Shown piece by piece: positions 33,697-46,967 of a stretch of DNA of 64,000 nt (position 1 is its first letter; every line of letters starts with the position of its first letter). A program made the translations under genes and the position numbers. Under the pieces are notes generated by a model. The model did no database searches and was not told the DNA's origin. It saw nothing but the letters and a program-made list of their open reading frames with translations. The DNA comes from Dendrocalamus latiflorus (taxonomy: Eukaryota > Streptophyta > Magnoliopsida > Poales > Poaceae). The stretch covers positions 52,100,200 through 52,164,199 of the forward strand of contig CM029612.1 of assembly GCA_017311315.1 (NCBI GenBank), read 5' to 3'.

Positions 33697-36600
33697 ATGG
33701 AGCCGAGCCCGTACGCCGGCGCTGGCGGGAAGATCCGGCGCCGCCCGCCGCCCCGCGCAGCTGCCACCCCCTACGACCGGCCCCCCGCCGCCGCCGCGGC
33801 TCACCGCCTCGCGGCCGCCGCCGCGGCTGCCGCGGACGCCTACCCGGGGTCGGGCGGCGAGGGCAGCGGGTGGGTGTCCCGGCTCGTGGACCCCGCCTCC
33901 CGCCTCATCGCGGGCGGCGCCGCGCGCCTCTTCTCCACGGTATTTCGCAAGCGCCTCGCCCCTGCGCTGGCTCCGGCTCCGCCGCAGCCGCCGCTGTCTA
34001 CGCCTACCGGTGAGCCTAAGCTTCCTGTATGCTCCCCTGAGATTGGTGTTTGCTCCTGCGGTTCGTGGTTGTGGGCTTGGCCTAGGGTTTCGGGATTCCC
34101 GGGCATGCTAGGGTTTAGTTCAGCTTACCAAGCAACTGTTTCCTCTTTGGGTAATTTTAGCTGTAGCAGTGCAATTGTTGGTACGCAGCAGCAAATTCGT
34201 GATGAAAATGAGGCTATTTCACAATGGGTGTTTACTGGACCGTTCCAATTTTTTCACCGTCGTTTATGTTCAAAACCGTAGTTTGTATTGATATGGATTT
34301 GACATTAGTAGTCCTTGGCTGTACGTTCTGAAGAATAACACAATAATTTGGTGCTTGAAGTTGGTAAGGTTGGACAACTTTGGGATAAAACATCTGGTGC
34401 AGTGCGATTAATGTTTTTAAGCTACTAAATGGTGTTGAATTTGGTATAGGAGAGGCGTCTGGCCTATTGGAACCATATGTTTGGGTGGGAATAACGCAAT
34501 ATAGGAGATGCTATTCCCATTTCCATTTTGTTTGTGTTAACTATTGAAGCTCTGCTTGTAATTGTCTAATGCTAATATTGAGCTTGGCATATTATACTGC
34601 AGTATTGCTGATTTGATGGCTGCTTTATGTATGCAGGAAGTGATACTAAGCCAAAACAGGACTTGCCTGAGTCAACAAACACCGTAAGTAGCAACCAACT
34701 GTTAGCAATGAACCATACTCTGTTATGTTTGGTGTCATGTGTTGTACTTTCTGTAGTAGCTGTTTTAGTTCGTTCACTATTGTTGTGACTAGGTGTTGTT
34801 TGGAATTTTGATACAGGGTTTGACTCCAATCCTGGAGGGTGGAATGGATAAAGGGAAGAACCCTGCTGGTACATCGAACGACAAAGCATTGTCTGAAGTA
34901 GAACACTTGTTAATGCAGAAAACATTCACTAGGAAAGTATCTGCATAATTATTCTTCTTGAACTTCCAGTGTTCTACTAGACAATTTTTTTGTTGTAAAG
35001 TATCAAATTATGTTGATTGTTAGTATTTCATGACAAGTTATCGTTCCCTAGTATAATGGCTATTATTTGGTTCTGTGATTTGAACTTGCTTCAGTCCACA
35101 ATCTATATTGGCCAAACTAATTTCTCTTTTATTTTGTTTGTGCATTCTTTTCTGTTATTTTTTGACCTAACATTCTTTTTGCTATTCTCTTTCCTTTTTT
35201 TCACTTGGTATCCTCTGCAACAATAAGTCAATAACCCCCCCCCCCGCCCCACGCCCGCCCGCTTCCAAAGCTGTTCATGACTATGAGGTTTTTCTGTGCA
35301 GGGTTGAGTTTGACCATCTTACAGACTTACTGCGTGCAAGAACTGTAGAGTCTGATTTGCCTGCACAGGTAGATTACGGTGAGGATAAGAACGAATCAAG
35401 AACCAGAATTGATCGAACAGGTGGCTCCACATCACATGGGATGGCTGCAGATCGTTCTCCAACTGCTGATGTAAGGAGTTATTTTGCTCATGTAAATTTT
35501 TACGTTAACATCCATGCATATAGGATCATGGATAATTTTATATTGAGGTGATGTTAAGAATCATGTGAACATGCCTCAGAAACACGGCGCAAGTTCATGT
35601 TGTTCGTAGAAATACATTTGTGAAATGCTGGTACAGTTTATAAATGCACTGTTTCAATGATTTCTAAGGTCAGGATATGCTGTATTGCCATGTTTACCTT
35701 CTGCTGGTTATGGAAGTTTATTTTCTTGTCTTATTTCTTCTGTAAAGCAAAATGTGCTCTAGGTCCTTAAACTTGCACGGTGGTATCATTATCTCTTAGG
35801 TCCCTGGATTTGAGAACTGCAAATTCAGAACCCTACACTTGTACAAATGTGCCAAGGAACCAATTTAATTGGCAATTAGTGATGACATGTCATGTTGACC
35901 TTATTTGAGGTTAAAATTGACTACGTTTTTGTTAACTAAGATTGATGGGATGTAGGATGCTAGTAAAATTTGTCCATATACTTTGAGAACTTTCTTTGAA
36001 TTCAATACATTGATTTCACATAACAATCACGTGGTCAAACTATGGTTTAAATTGAGCTAAGTTACTGTCATCTCTATTTACCAGGTGAGGAACTCTATTG
36101 ACTCACTTAGTCACTTATACAATTTTAGGGGCATAAATGTGCAGTTCCCAAGTTCACGGACCCATGCCCCTGCATGTTTAGGAAAATGTGTTCTGAAGAA
36201 AGTTGATTGGGATTGCTTGATTTGGCCATTTTTTGCTTGATTGCTCTGACAAGTCTCTTTCCTGACCATTTAATGTGTAAAGTTGCTAGCTCTAAACACC
36301 CTGTTTGTAATGCCGGAATTTCATAGGAAATTTGGAGGAATCAGTACAATTCCCACAGGACTCCTACCAAATTCCCATGCTCCAAACTGGGCAGCGTGGA
36401 TTTTACCTTTTCATTTCCTTGGTCAGGCTGTCTACTGCAATGCACTTTTCACCTTAAATCCTTCAGTGTGTGAGTTAGGAAGAAGCAAGCAAATGCAGCT
36501 ACGCTTTTGTTAATCTCGTTATGAACTTTAGTTCCCTGTTTGATTTAATTCATGTTTAACTTGCAGGTTCCTATTTGTGGTGTTAGTTCCCCTGCAGAGC

Positions 36601-39600
36601 TTGCAAAACAACATATGAGCTCACGTTATTCGAGAGAACCCCAGTCAAGTAGTTTGCAGAGCCGGTTATTTCTTGAGAACAAGGCAGAAGCAAGCAACAT
36701 TGCCTATGATAGAAGGGGATCTGTAGCACCACTTGTTCAGGAGCTCAATGAATTTGGCAATGAAAACCCCGGGCTTCCTGTGAATGGCTATGTGACTCCG
36801 GGATTACGTGGGCGATCAGCAATATGTAGAATGTCCCGTTCTCCATTTTTTAAGGTCATTTTATTTACCGCATATCATGTTGTATCCTTCTCAGATATAA
36901 ATATTCATGTGTGCTCCATGTGGCATAATCTTGGTTTTGTATGGTGCTTGAAATTTTCTCCTTGTTAAATTTAATGATTTACTTTACTTGAAAAACTGCA
37001 AAAGTTGACAGTAAATATTTATTTATGCCTAGCAGGGCCCGAGCTCTTCCAGTGATTTGAATGTGTCACCATTTTCTTCATCCCAGGCACGAGCCCAAAG
37101 TTTGGTTGCTAGCGGCAGGCAGGTAATTTATGAAAGATTTCTGAATATGAAATACTGTACATACTACAGTATGTATTCCTGTTCTATATATTCAGTTGAA
37201 CAAGCATGCAGTTCATTGAAAAGCATTACACATATGTTTCAGAGTTATGGTTGAAAACATGTAAAAATCTATGGTTTTTCCCTTTTATCTTTTATATTGT
37301 TGTATTGTTGCACATGCAAGCATTGATGAGGTCGAAAGTAGCAGGTCATCCTGTTTGATTGATACTAGTGTGATATCGTGGCAATATCCCATTTAGACTT
37401 AATAGGTTTTCATCAGCAAGGAACTTTCTCCATCGGATTTTACATGGTCTGAACTGTTTTTGCCAGAGGTTTTCTCAATCCTCCATCTTTCTAACAGATC
37501 TTGAAACGAAGAGGTGCCGACTTGGAGAGTGAATTTGGATCTATTGGTCCCATACGTAGGATTCGTCAAAAGTCAAGTATGATGTCTCCTTTCAGAGATG
37601 CTCGCGTGAGCCCCAGGGGAAACTTTCTTCCTAGCTGTACAATTGATTCAGACTTCACTGAAGGCAGTTCACCCGTTCAGGAATCTCCTAGTTCAAAAAG
37701 ACTATTGCTTGGGACTGGTCAATCTGTGCGAGCTGTAAAAGCACATAGGAATGGTGAAGATGGTAAATCCGCTAGTGATAATGTTCCTCCTGTGCCACCT
37801 CAATCAAACAAGATGGCTGAGAAGATATTTGAGCAGCTTGATATAATAGCTCCGTCACCAAAAGGGAAGCAGTCTGGACAACAATTTGATGCTGGGAATG
37901 TGAGTCTCTCCATGTCAAAGCAACCTGTTTGGCAAGATAATGGGCCAAACAGTGTAAGTGACCCCACTAGTTCCCTGAAATTTCTAGATTCGAATGGAGT
38001 TAATCACCCCCTTGATCCAGACCTGAATGGTTCCCCATTGAATAAAGACAGGCTGACAAAAGATGGATCATCAAAAGTTCCTTCATATTCGTTTCAGGAT
38101 TTAGGCAACAAAGACATTAAGTCTGATCATGTTGCTATGTCTGATAAGCCTGTCATTTTGGGGAATTCAGTTTCTGCTTCTACATCTCGGAAACCAGGCT
38201 TTAAAATGGCTGTTTTTGAGGTATGGGAAAAAATTGAACTCTTAGTTCAATTGTAAACCAGTCATATGTGCACTTATGACCTGACAGTATTATTTACCCT
38301 TTTTTGTTTTATAGGATTTATCAGAGTTTGATGATGATCAGGAGCCCCCTGTTCCATCAAAGAATTCATTGAGTAGGACAGAGGTGAAGACAATTGAGGA
38401 GAAATTTGATTCAAAGATTAAGGAGCAGAATGTTCAACCAAATATATTGGAGCAGAAAGTTGAATCAAACTTATTGAAGGAGAAGGTTGTCAGTCCTTCA
38501 GTTAGTTGGCAGCCTATAACATCCGCATTGAAAGATGTCTCTTCGTCAGGCTTGTTTTCATCTAATGATCCTGAAAAGAAGGCTACCCCCAATGTTTCTG
38601 TGGATAACAACATTGGTTTTACATTTCCACATGTACCTTCTGGTGCCCGTTCTGAGACTACTGTGCCATCACTGCCACATGCTTCAAATAAAGACAATAA
38701 ACTAACCAGTGCTTCACCTTTTACATTTGGCCTCAATCAGTCCAGTACACCAGATTTGGAAACATCAATAACTGCTGGTGTAAAAACCGAAGCAAGAGTT
38801 GGAGAGAGGTGATTCCCTTGGCACTCTTTGTTCCTCCTTTCTCCTTAGCACTCATGCCAAATTGCCAATTATTTGATTGCACTAGCATCTTTTGGAAGGA
38901 GAAAAAAAGAAAACGATAAACAAAAACAATCCAGTATTTATGAATTCATTTTACTATTACCTGGAAGGAAAAATGAAAAGGTAGGCTAGAATAAACCAGT
39001 TGGGAGAAGAGTGTCCATATTAGTTATTCACCTGAGAAGTTCCTTTTATACAGTATTCTTCTCATAATGATAATATAGTTGTGGTAAGGGCTGAAGAGCC
39101 TGCACAATTTCCCTTGTTTAGTAGACATGTGGGGAAAAAGATATGTTGGGTAAGAGATATTGCAGTTATTCTGGGATTTGTTTAGTGGAATAAAGGCTTG
39201 TGAGATTTGTGGGACTTGGTACGGTTATTATTGGAAAGAGAAGTGCATCCATGGAGTATGGATCATAAGGATGGAGAACAAATGGTGGACATAGTCAGAA
39301 ATTCTAGTTCTTATCTATGATATTTATTTGTTATTTGGGATATGCATTTGTTCATAAAAAAATAAGTGAGTTTAAAATTGAATCTCCCTCTTTAGTAGTA
39401 TAGACAGTTGCATGCTATATTTTTGAGTATGTACATTCTGCTAATCTATTCTGCTATTTATGTTGCTAGTGCCACCAAGCCCACAACATTGGACAGCACT
39501 AATTTAGAGAGAGGTAATGAAAGGGAAAGAGCAGAAGACGTCCATAAATCATCTGACAAGGTGTTACCGTCAGGTGCATCAACATTAACTGCACCTCTCC

Positions 39601-41528
39601 ATTTTGCCTCCACTGCATCTATTTCACCAAGCCTGAGCAATGGCTTCTCACACTCATCGTCACCAAAGTTATCAGATGTCACACCCACTGATAAACCCGT
39701 TGTTAGCTCAGCTGCATCCACCACCATCGCCACCTTTGCTGTATCCAGTAGCAGCCCACCCATTTCATCATCATCTGCATTTCCAACGTTCAATTTTTGT
39801 TCCAGCACTTCAATAGTAGCAGCAGCCAAATCAGATAATACAAATACAGAGGCAAAGCCAGCTAGCACTCTATCCTTTGGTACCGGGGGTACTACAACTG
39901 CAGCCAAATCTATAGCCCCAGATACAGCCAGCAAGACAGCATCAAATCTGAATAGTGCGCCTATTTCGTCAGATGTCGCTACTTTTTTGAGTTTTCCAGT
40001 CACATCCTCTTCTGCTTTCTCGAGCACTGCAACTTTGTCATTTTCTCCAGTTGCATCTTCAAGTGATGGAACCGCCTCAACTAACTCTGCACCATCTACT
40101 ACACTGTCAACTGCACCGGGTGTTCAATCTGCTTCAGCGACACCATTTACATTTTCGAGCTCAGGAAACAGCATCTTTGGGTTCAGTTCTCCAGCTCAAT
40201 CTACTGGTCTGAGCACATCTGTTGCTGGCAGTACCTCTCAACCTTCTGCCGCTAGCACGGTCTTTGGTAGCAAGCTACCACAGTCAGAGGGCACAATGTC
40301 ACAGCTGTCCCAGAGTTCAGCCACGCAGTTTAGTTCACCATTCCCAACTGTGACTTTTGGAGCAGGAGCTTCCTCATCTGGCTCTGGGGCCACATCTTTT
40401 GTAGTCGGGACTTCCTCAACTGGTTCTGGGACCATGTCTTTTGGAATTGGAAGGTCCTCATCTGGGACTGTCACACAGTCTTTCGCAGTGGGAGCTTCCT
40501 CATCTGGCCCTGGGACCTTGTCTTTTGGAACGGCAGCTTCCACGCCTGGACCTGGGATTGTCTCTTTTGGAGCAGGAGCTTCCTCGTCTGGGCCTGGGAC
40601 TGTGTCTTTTGGAGCAGGAGCTTCCTCATCTGGACCTGGGACTGTGCCTTTGGGAGCAGGAGCTTCCTCATCTGGACCTGGGACTGTGCCTTTGGGAGCA
40701 GGAGCTTCCTCATCTGGACCTGGGACTGTGTCTTTTGGAGTGGGAGCTTCCTCATCTGGACCTGGGAATGTGTCTTTTGGAGTGACAGCTTCCTCATCCG
40801 AGTCTGGGTTTGGTAATTCACCATTTGGATCTGGAGCTACCTTCTCTGGCTCTGGAAGTGGGTTTGCATTTTCATCACTGAGCTCTTCTTCTGGCTCGTC
40901 TTTAGCAGTGGCTAGTACAAGTATGTTCAGCAGTAGCTCCACGGCTTCATCGTCCCCCGCTTTCAGCAACCTTTTTGGTTCAAGTTCATCCCCTCCCAGC
41001 ATGTTTACATTTGGCCAATCAGCTTCTTCAGGAGGTGGTTTTTCATTTGGAGCGCAGTCAGCTCCAGCTTTCTCTTCACAAGTTCCAGTTTTTTCATTTA
41101 CCTCGGCGAGCACAAGCATGAATTCATCTAGTCCACAACCTGCATTTGGGATGACAAATGCCAACACGGCCTTCAGCATGGGATCTCCTGGAAATGATCA
41201 GATGAATGTGGAAGACAGCATGGCGGATGACACTCACCAAGCAGCACCAACTCCAGTACCTGCACCGGTATTTGGTTCTTCACCATTTGGGCAGCCAGGT
41301 AGTTCATCTGCGGCTCCGGTATTTGGTGCTCCAACAGTCCAGTCTGGTGGAGTTTTTCAGTTCGGGAGCCAGCAAGGCTCCCTGCAGCAGAACCCATCAT
41401 TCCCACCTGGCGGTAGCCTTGAGTTTCAGGGTGGGAACTTCTCGTTGGGCAGTGGCGGCGGCGGCGGCGGCGACAAGTCCAGCAGACGAATGATCAAGGT
41501 CAAAAGGGGGCCACAAAAGAAAAGATAG
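33697..41528 (+). CDS. NUP1: FG-repeat nucleoporin, NUP1/NUP136-like (nuclear basket)
   Basis: Nine coding exons predicted: 33697-34009, 34637-34683, 34817-34932, 35302-35470, 36567-36854, 37036-37122, 37498-38220, 38315-38808, 39470-41528; about 1431 aa, phases consistent throughout. It is the plant-specific basket nucleoporin, the functional counterpart of yeast Nup1 and animal Nup153, acting in mRNA export and nuclear shape. Seen: an N-terminal amphipathic segment SGWVSRLVDPASRLIAGG; VEHLLMQKTFTR..VEFDHLTDLL; a KRRGADLESEFGSIGPIRRI region; a long Ser/Thr/Phe-rich tail with FG/FS motifs, a 42-bp repeat array, and a basic end MIKVKRGPQKKR. Intron 3 would need a GA-AG border (34933-35301): the donor reads AG/GAAAGT. 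All other introns are GT-AG. The 3' end of the gene is duplicated further right. Confidence 0.9.
34933..35301 (+). other. Predicted non-canonical GA-AG intron of NUP1
   Basis: Phase requires exon 3 to end at 34932 (ACT AG) and exon 4 to begin at 35302 (G GTT GAG). The donor is GAAAGT, one base from the consensus GTAAGT. Using the next GT (after AGGAAA) shifts the frame into an immediate TGA. Confidence 0.6.
36296..36393. mobile_element. Short MITE-like element in NUP1 intron 4
   Basis: Ends CCCTGTTTGtaatgccggaa and ..catgctccaaactgggc are imperfect inverted repeats. The aaattcc-rich inside resembles the element at 14182-14290. Confidence 0.4.
40353..40814 (+). repeat. 42-bp coding minisatellite in the NUP1 FG domain (11 units)
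   Basis: Eleven consecutive 14-residue units of the form SFGAGASSSGPGTV. The central units are nearly identical in DNA; outer ones are degenerate. Two adjacent units read PLGAG, so the FG is changed to LG. Confidence 0.93.
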
Positions 41529-42201
41529 TCTTGTTCAAATGCTCATTGCATGATGCCATTTCGGATAATGCGCTGCTCGGGAACGTCTCTTGCTCATCTG
41601 GATGGATACTCCAGAGAATTATGACCATGGTTCGTATGGTCATACAAATTTTCCGGCATCAACACAGTTCCACTATCTCATGGCTGGCTTGTAAACCCAA
41701 GGTCAGTGGATCCACTCAATTATTTCTTCCTTCGTCAAAGCCGGCTGGCACGGTGTAATATGCTTGTGCTCTTGGGGTGTAAAATAGAACAACAAAAAAA
41801 GTGTATCTCAAGGTGGAGTTTTGGTTTCTTTTTGCTGCCGTCTGCTCTCTCCCTTTGCCTCCGATATATTTGGCTCGGAGTGTAATGTACTATTGTATTT
41901 TTGCCTACATTTGACAAGCTCAGAACTCAGTTTAGAATCTCTAAATCCAAAGCCCCCTATAGCTTACACCCTGCATGTTTCCGTTTTTTATTTCACGTTG
42001 CAAGGTAAGGTAATTGTTTACCGAGTCTGTTGAGTTGTTTCTTGTCATGGACACGCTGTCTTATCTTCTTCCCGCAAAAGATTTTCTTTTCTGTGCTTGA
42101 CCAATTCTTCAGAAAACTAATCTGAACCATCGTTGAAGTTATAATCACGTAGCATGTCACAAGCTTCTAACTGGGACGTCACAGGCTACCTGCTGCGATA
42201 G
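41529..42201 (+). other. NUP1 3' UTR and downstream sequence, copy 1 of the duplication
   Basis: Contains the probable 3' UTR. It is repeated almost unchanged at 58520-59190. TE2 interrupts the duplicated unit at its right end. Confidence 0.75.
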
Positions 42202-42495
42202 TAAAATTTTTGCTTTTTAGCTCAAAATTTGAAAGTTTTTTTTATATATGGACCATTAGAGAAAAGATTTGCAAAAATAGACCCTTAGCACGGCGCCAAA
42301 GAATATGACGCCCATGGCACATAGCACGGCGTCATATGCTTTGGCGCCGTGCGTGGACACGTAGGAACCACGGTGGCATAGCACGGCGCCAAAGCCTATG
42401 ACGCCGTGTTATGTAACAACGGCGCTAACGGTCGCGGCGCCGTGCTCTGGGACTTAAGCCCGAGCACGGCCCCCCGACCCCCCACCCTCACTCAT
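42202..42495 (+). repeat. Left terminal inverted repeat of TE2
   Basis: Pairs with 48608-48893. Contains gcgccaaag/gacgcc palindromes and ends ccgagcacggccccccgac, mirrored as ggccggggggccgtgctcgg on the right. Confidence 0.85.
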
Positions 42496-43396
42496 CCCTG
42501 CGAATAGACATAAGCCTGCCGTCGCCCCTCTCTTCCCCCTCTAAATCCACTTCAATAGGTTGCTTTTTCTCGTAATTTTGCTTCCAAACCGAGCAAGCAA
42601 GGTGAACTCCCTTCCCTCTCTTGATTTTTTTAATAGATATGGATTATTTGAGGTACATTTCGTGGTGCAAGATTTGAAACCCTAGATGAAATTAGTTGGA
42701 TTTGGCTCGGTTTTTGGTTGGATTTGCAATAGATATGCGTAATGTAAGAGTAGTCATGGGTGTAGATTCGTTTTTAGGGTTTGATTTGAGTGAGATTGAT
42801 GGATGTTTAGAAATAAGTATGTTTTTAGGATTTGTTTGCTTGTTTAAAAATAGGTATGTTTGCTTGTTTAGAAATAGGTATAGGTGTAGATTTTTTTTAT
42901 GTTTAGAAATAAGAAATATTGGTAAAAGTGATGAATGTTGGAGAGAAATTAGCGATTAGTGATATTAGTAATTTAGTTTATCCGATATGCTATATCGGTT
43001 TTCGTTAATAATTATAGCGTCATTCCGATCAGATTAGCGGCGCTAGGTCTAGAGAGCATAATTTTTAGATATTTTGTTATTCTTACCATTAACGTATTTT
43101 GTTATTCTTATCATTAACGTATTTTTGAATGCACAGGATGGCGAGGTATCGGCTGCTGGACAAGTTCTATAACAGGGAGCACTGCGTCAGGCTCACGGAG
43201 GACGGCCAAGTACGTGTGTTATCGAAATGCATTTTTCTTGTGTTACATGTGTTTTCATCACGCATCTAACTTTTGAAGCATTTTGCAAAATATTCCCATA
43301 CTTCGTCCTCGAACTTATGATGGGTTCCACTTGATGGTATATGACAACCGCTACACCCCACTGCTTCGCCGTGCTGGCCTTCACACGGTCGCTAAC

Positions 43397-46300
43397 TGCA
43401 ACAGCCCAGGTTTTTATTAAAATAAATAAATAAAATTAATTAAAAACAAAATTTAAATTAAAGTAAGTATTTTTGTTGCCTAAATTTTATTCTTGGATTT
43501 GCCCTGGATTTTCTGTTTTTGAAAAGGCTGGATTTGAAAAGTATTGTAAATGAAAACCTAAAAATATTATTAAATAAAATGATATTTTGACTTTCTATAA
43601 AAATCTTATGTCAAATTAATTATTTGGATTTATTTGGATTTTCTGAGTTTTCAGGAGTTTAAAATCTATTTTTGAAATTAAAAAGTATTTTAAGTATGAA
43701 AATTAAATACCAACATTAGATGGAAGTATTTTTTAATAAGTCCAAAATGTCTCCAGGAGGTCTCTGAATTTTTCTGGAAATTTTGGAAATTATTTCATAT
43801 TTTTCGGAGGCTTAATAAATTTTCTAGTTTTTTTTTAAAATCTGAAATTGAAAATAAAATTCAAAAACCCAACCTTCCCGCCGGCCGCCACGTGGACGGA
43901 CAGATCTTGCCCACGTAGCCGCCATCTCCGCCGTTCGCCACCCTGCCTTCCCCTCCTCTTTGGGCGCCACGTGTCCGGCTTTGATTTCGGCCACGTCGGC
44001 CCACTTCAATCGCCCCAGCCCATCTCGGCCGCCCCCTCCCGTTCACCCTCACCTGCCCGATCTTCATCGCTGCCACCCGCGCCTCCCTCTCTCTCTCTCT
44101 CTCTCTGCTCCCCCTGGCCCACCTGTCATCCCTTCCCCGCCTTCTCCTACCTCCGGCCGTGCCCCTTCTCTCTCCTCCCGCACCCGCCTCTGCCCTACCC
44201 GCCGGCCACCTCGCACCGCCCACCTCCTCCCGCGCGTGCACCCATCTCTCCAACGTCCCCCGCACGTGCCGCGCCCACCTCCCCACCTCCCCTCTTCCTC
44301 GCGCTCGCTCGGCCACATCCACCCGCAACCGCCGCCCCCGCCTCCCACGCCGGCGACCCCTTCCGCGTGCCCCCGCTCCCCTCCGCCCTATAAAACCCCC
44401 CTCGGCCGCTCATTCTCCTCGCACCGCCCTCCCCTTCCTCCACCCGAGCGCCGACCGCCCGCATTGCGCTTGCGCCGCCGCAGCCACCAAGCCCTCCGAC
44501 GAGCAATTACCGCCAATCCGGTCGCCCTCGAGCCCCGCCGCCGCCTCCGTGAGCCCACCGCGCGCGTGCGCACTTCGGCCACCCCTCCTCGCTGCCGGAG
44601 AGCCCCCTCGCCGTCGCCACCCGAAAGCCGCTGCCTCTCCTCGTCGCCGGCTCAACTCCGGCCGCCCCCGGTAAAGCCCGCCCCACCTCCGCACTTCCCT
44701 CGGCCTCCTCTTCCTCCTCCGACCTTCGCCGCCGGCAACCACCCACCAGAGTGCCGGCGAGCTCTCTTCCCGAGCGTCACCACCGGCCGGTCGGCCACGC
44801 CCGCACGCCATGCCCACGTGGCAGCCCAAGTGGCGCCTGGTGGCCGCCACGTCGGTGCCGTCCCGCCCTGTCGGCTGCCACGCCACCCCCCGTGCCACCT
44901 CAACCCCGCCCGAGTCCATGAACTCGGTCTACATGGACCGGGCCCGCATGTTAGTGGCGGCCCAAATAAAAATCCCAGGGCTGATGCAATGCTGACGCCA
45001 TAAACCCATTTTCCTTTAGAAAAATAATTTCAGAAAATTGCTTTTTCCTTTTTCTCTGAATTTAAATTTCCCGGAGCCCGTTCTTCTACGTCCTGACTCC
45101 GATTGAGCCCATTCAAATTTCTAAATTTATCAAAAATTCCTCTCTATCCATTTCTAGCCTCAATTCAAATATTTAAAGCCAATTTGAATTTATTTGAATT
45201 TGGTGGGTTATTTTCGCGTGTAGACTTCGATGATTCGGGAAAATTCTTCGACGAAGATTTGCAACCATCTGAAGAGCAAGGCAAGTCACACTCCTTGATC
45301 ATGTTGATCCCAGTTTTCAAAAAAACATTGTGTTGATTTAAATTATACTGCATGCATATTTCTATTCAATGTATTTCAATTCAATTTTAAATTTAGTTAA
45401 TACATGTTTGTTACTCCCTCCTTTGACATTGCAAATTCTTATACCTTGTAACCCTAGATTAAAACTCTAGTTGATACAATAGTATGGCTAGAGACTTTAT
45501 GGATAGTAAATACTTAGCCTTGCTTAGACATAATTATGGGTTGGGATACCTTTTTACATAAAATGATGACCTTTTCACATAAAATGATAAGCTTTTCAAA
45601 GCTACCCTTGACTTTGGTGAGTCAAGGAGATTTATGAAATATTTGGAAAACAAAATATAAAAACTTGTTTACTTAGGCAATTGGTTAGATTGGTGGGTGC
45701 AGGCATGCCCTGTTGGCCGGAGCCGCAGGGTTGACTGTCGTGCACAGGGGGTATGTGGTTGGGTTTAAGTCAGATTAAGGACCGTCTATGAGCTACTGTT
45801 GCAAAGCCCTATCGTACTACCACATTGCTGGTATGGGACAACTCTGGCTGAATAATTTGTGAAGTCCGAACCTGAGTCAAGTCGTAGGTTGAAGGTGGGC
45901 GTAGTTGGTGCCATGTGAAGTCCCACTTGGGTGAGCGTGGTTGTAGCCATGAGAAGTCTCACTCAGGCTCAAGAGGGGGTCCCGGTCTGGTAGATTTCTT
46001 ACTGGGGTGAAACCTTAGAGTTGGCTTGGGCAGGTTGAAGGCTTTGCATTGTAAAGGCCTGGTCACGACTCCTCGCCGCACACATAAGGAAGTGTGTAAC
46101 CCGGTGGCAATATGGGATGATCGTGTCTTGTGGGTAAAGCTGTACCACCTCTGTAGAGTGTATAATCTATCCTAGATAGCCGTGCCCACGGTCATGGGCA
46201 TGCTGAGTAAAAGTTTTTCATGAATTAGACTTTGTTTTTCAAAAGTGTTTTTGAAAACCTTGTGGATGGATGGAATCCACGAGAGATGAAAACATTACGG

Positions 46301-46967
46301 ATGGATGGAATCCGTGAGAGATTGAAACCTGGTGGATGGATGGAATCCATCAGAGTTGCACAGTGAAAGCGTGTGGATGGATGGAATCCATCTGTGAGCT
46401 TTTGGAAAAGATGGTCCGGGTGGGATACCCGTGGATAGGTTGGTGTTTGGTCGGAGCCGACACTGACGGTATTATTTTCAATTACAAGTATTGTTTTTAT
46501 CTACTGTATTAAATTCAGCATTTTCAATCTATTTACTGTATTTTCTTAAATGATGTTTTATGCAAACTAACCATATAAGCCTTCCATTGAAGCTTTTTAT
46601 CATTATGTTGCATTTCTCCGTGTGACTTGCGGAGTACAAGTTTGTACTCACCTTGCTATCTCCAAACAGAGGAAGATGCCTTCGACAACGGTGAAGATCA
46701 GGACGAGTAGGCCGCGTCTTACTGTCGTTTGCCTGTGGGCAGGCTTGGGCTTCGCTTCTTTTCAATTTGCTTCCGCAGTTATTTGCTTTATTTATCTTTG
46801 CCAATGGGCGTTGATGTAAGACTTGGCCATAAGGCCGTACTCTTTTATTTAATATAGATGGTCATTTGTGCTTGACATATATCTTTGTTGTACTGTGTGC
46901 ACTAGCTGATCCTAGACTAGTGCGATTTACACAGAGGATCCAGGAGTCGTTACTCCGGGTTCCGACA
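43397..46967 (+). mobile_element. 3.6-kb TG..CA element with 5-bp target duplication nested in TE2
   Basis: Starts TGCAACAGCCC, ends GGGTTCCGACA, flanks ctaac (43392-43396 and 46968-46972). No transposon genes. It contains a C-rich block (43870-44900) and, at 46250-46405, four copies of the palindrome-like ggatggatggaatcc. Probably a solo LTR of a long-LTR gypsy family, in the opposite orientation to its three relatives here. Confidence 0.8.
46250..46405 (+). repeat. Tandem ggatggatggaatcc repeats
   Basis: Four units about 36-60 bp apart, each with ggatggatggaatcc preceded by (t/c)(g/c)tgg or similar and followed by a partial complement (gag or gtgag), inside the 3.6-kb element. Confidence 0.8.

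Noticed and set aside
40238..41179. 313-codon open frame on the minus strand, rich in PDEEAPAPK repeats
   Set aside because: It is the antisense shadow of the NUP1 42-bp repeat and FG region; low-complexity coding DNA gives long antisense frames.
43960..45003. 347-codon proline/arginine-rich open frame
   Set aside because: Lies in the C-rich block of the 3.6-kb element; composition alone explains the lack of stops, and other frames and the opposite strand are equally open.
46250..46405. CRISPR-like repeat array
   Set aside because: Plant nuclear DNA, spacers are not unique and the repeats are uneven; tandem LTR repeats explain it.
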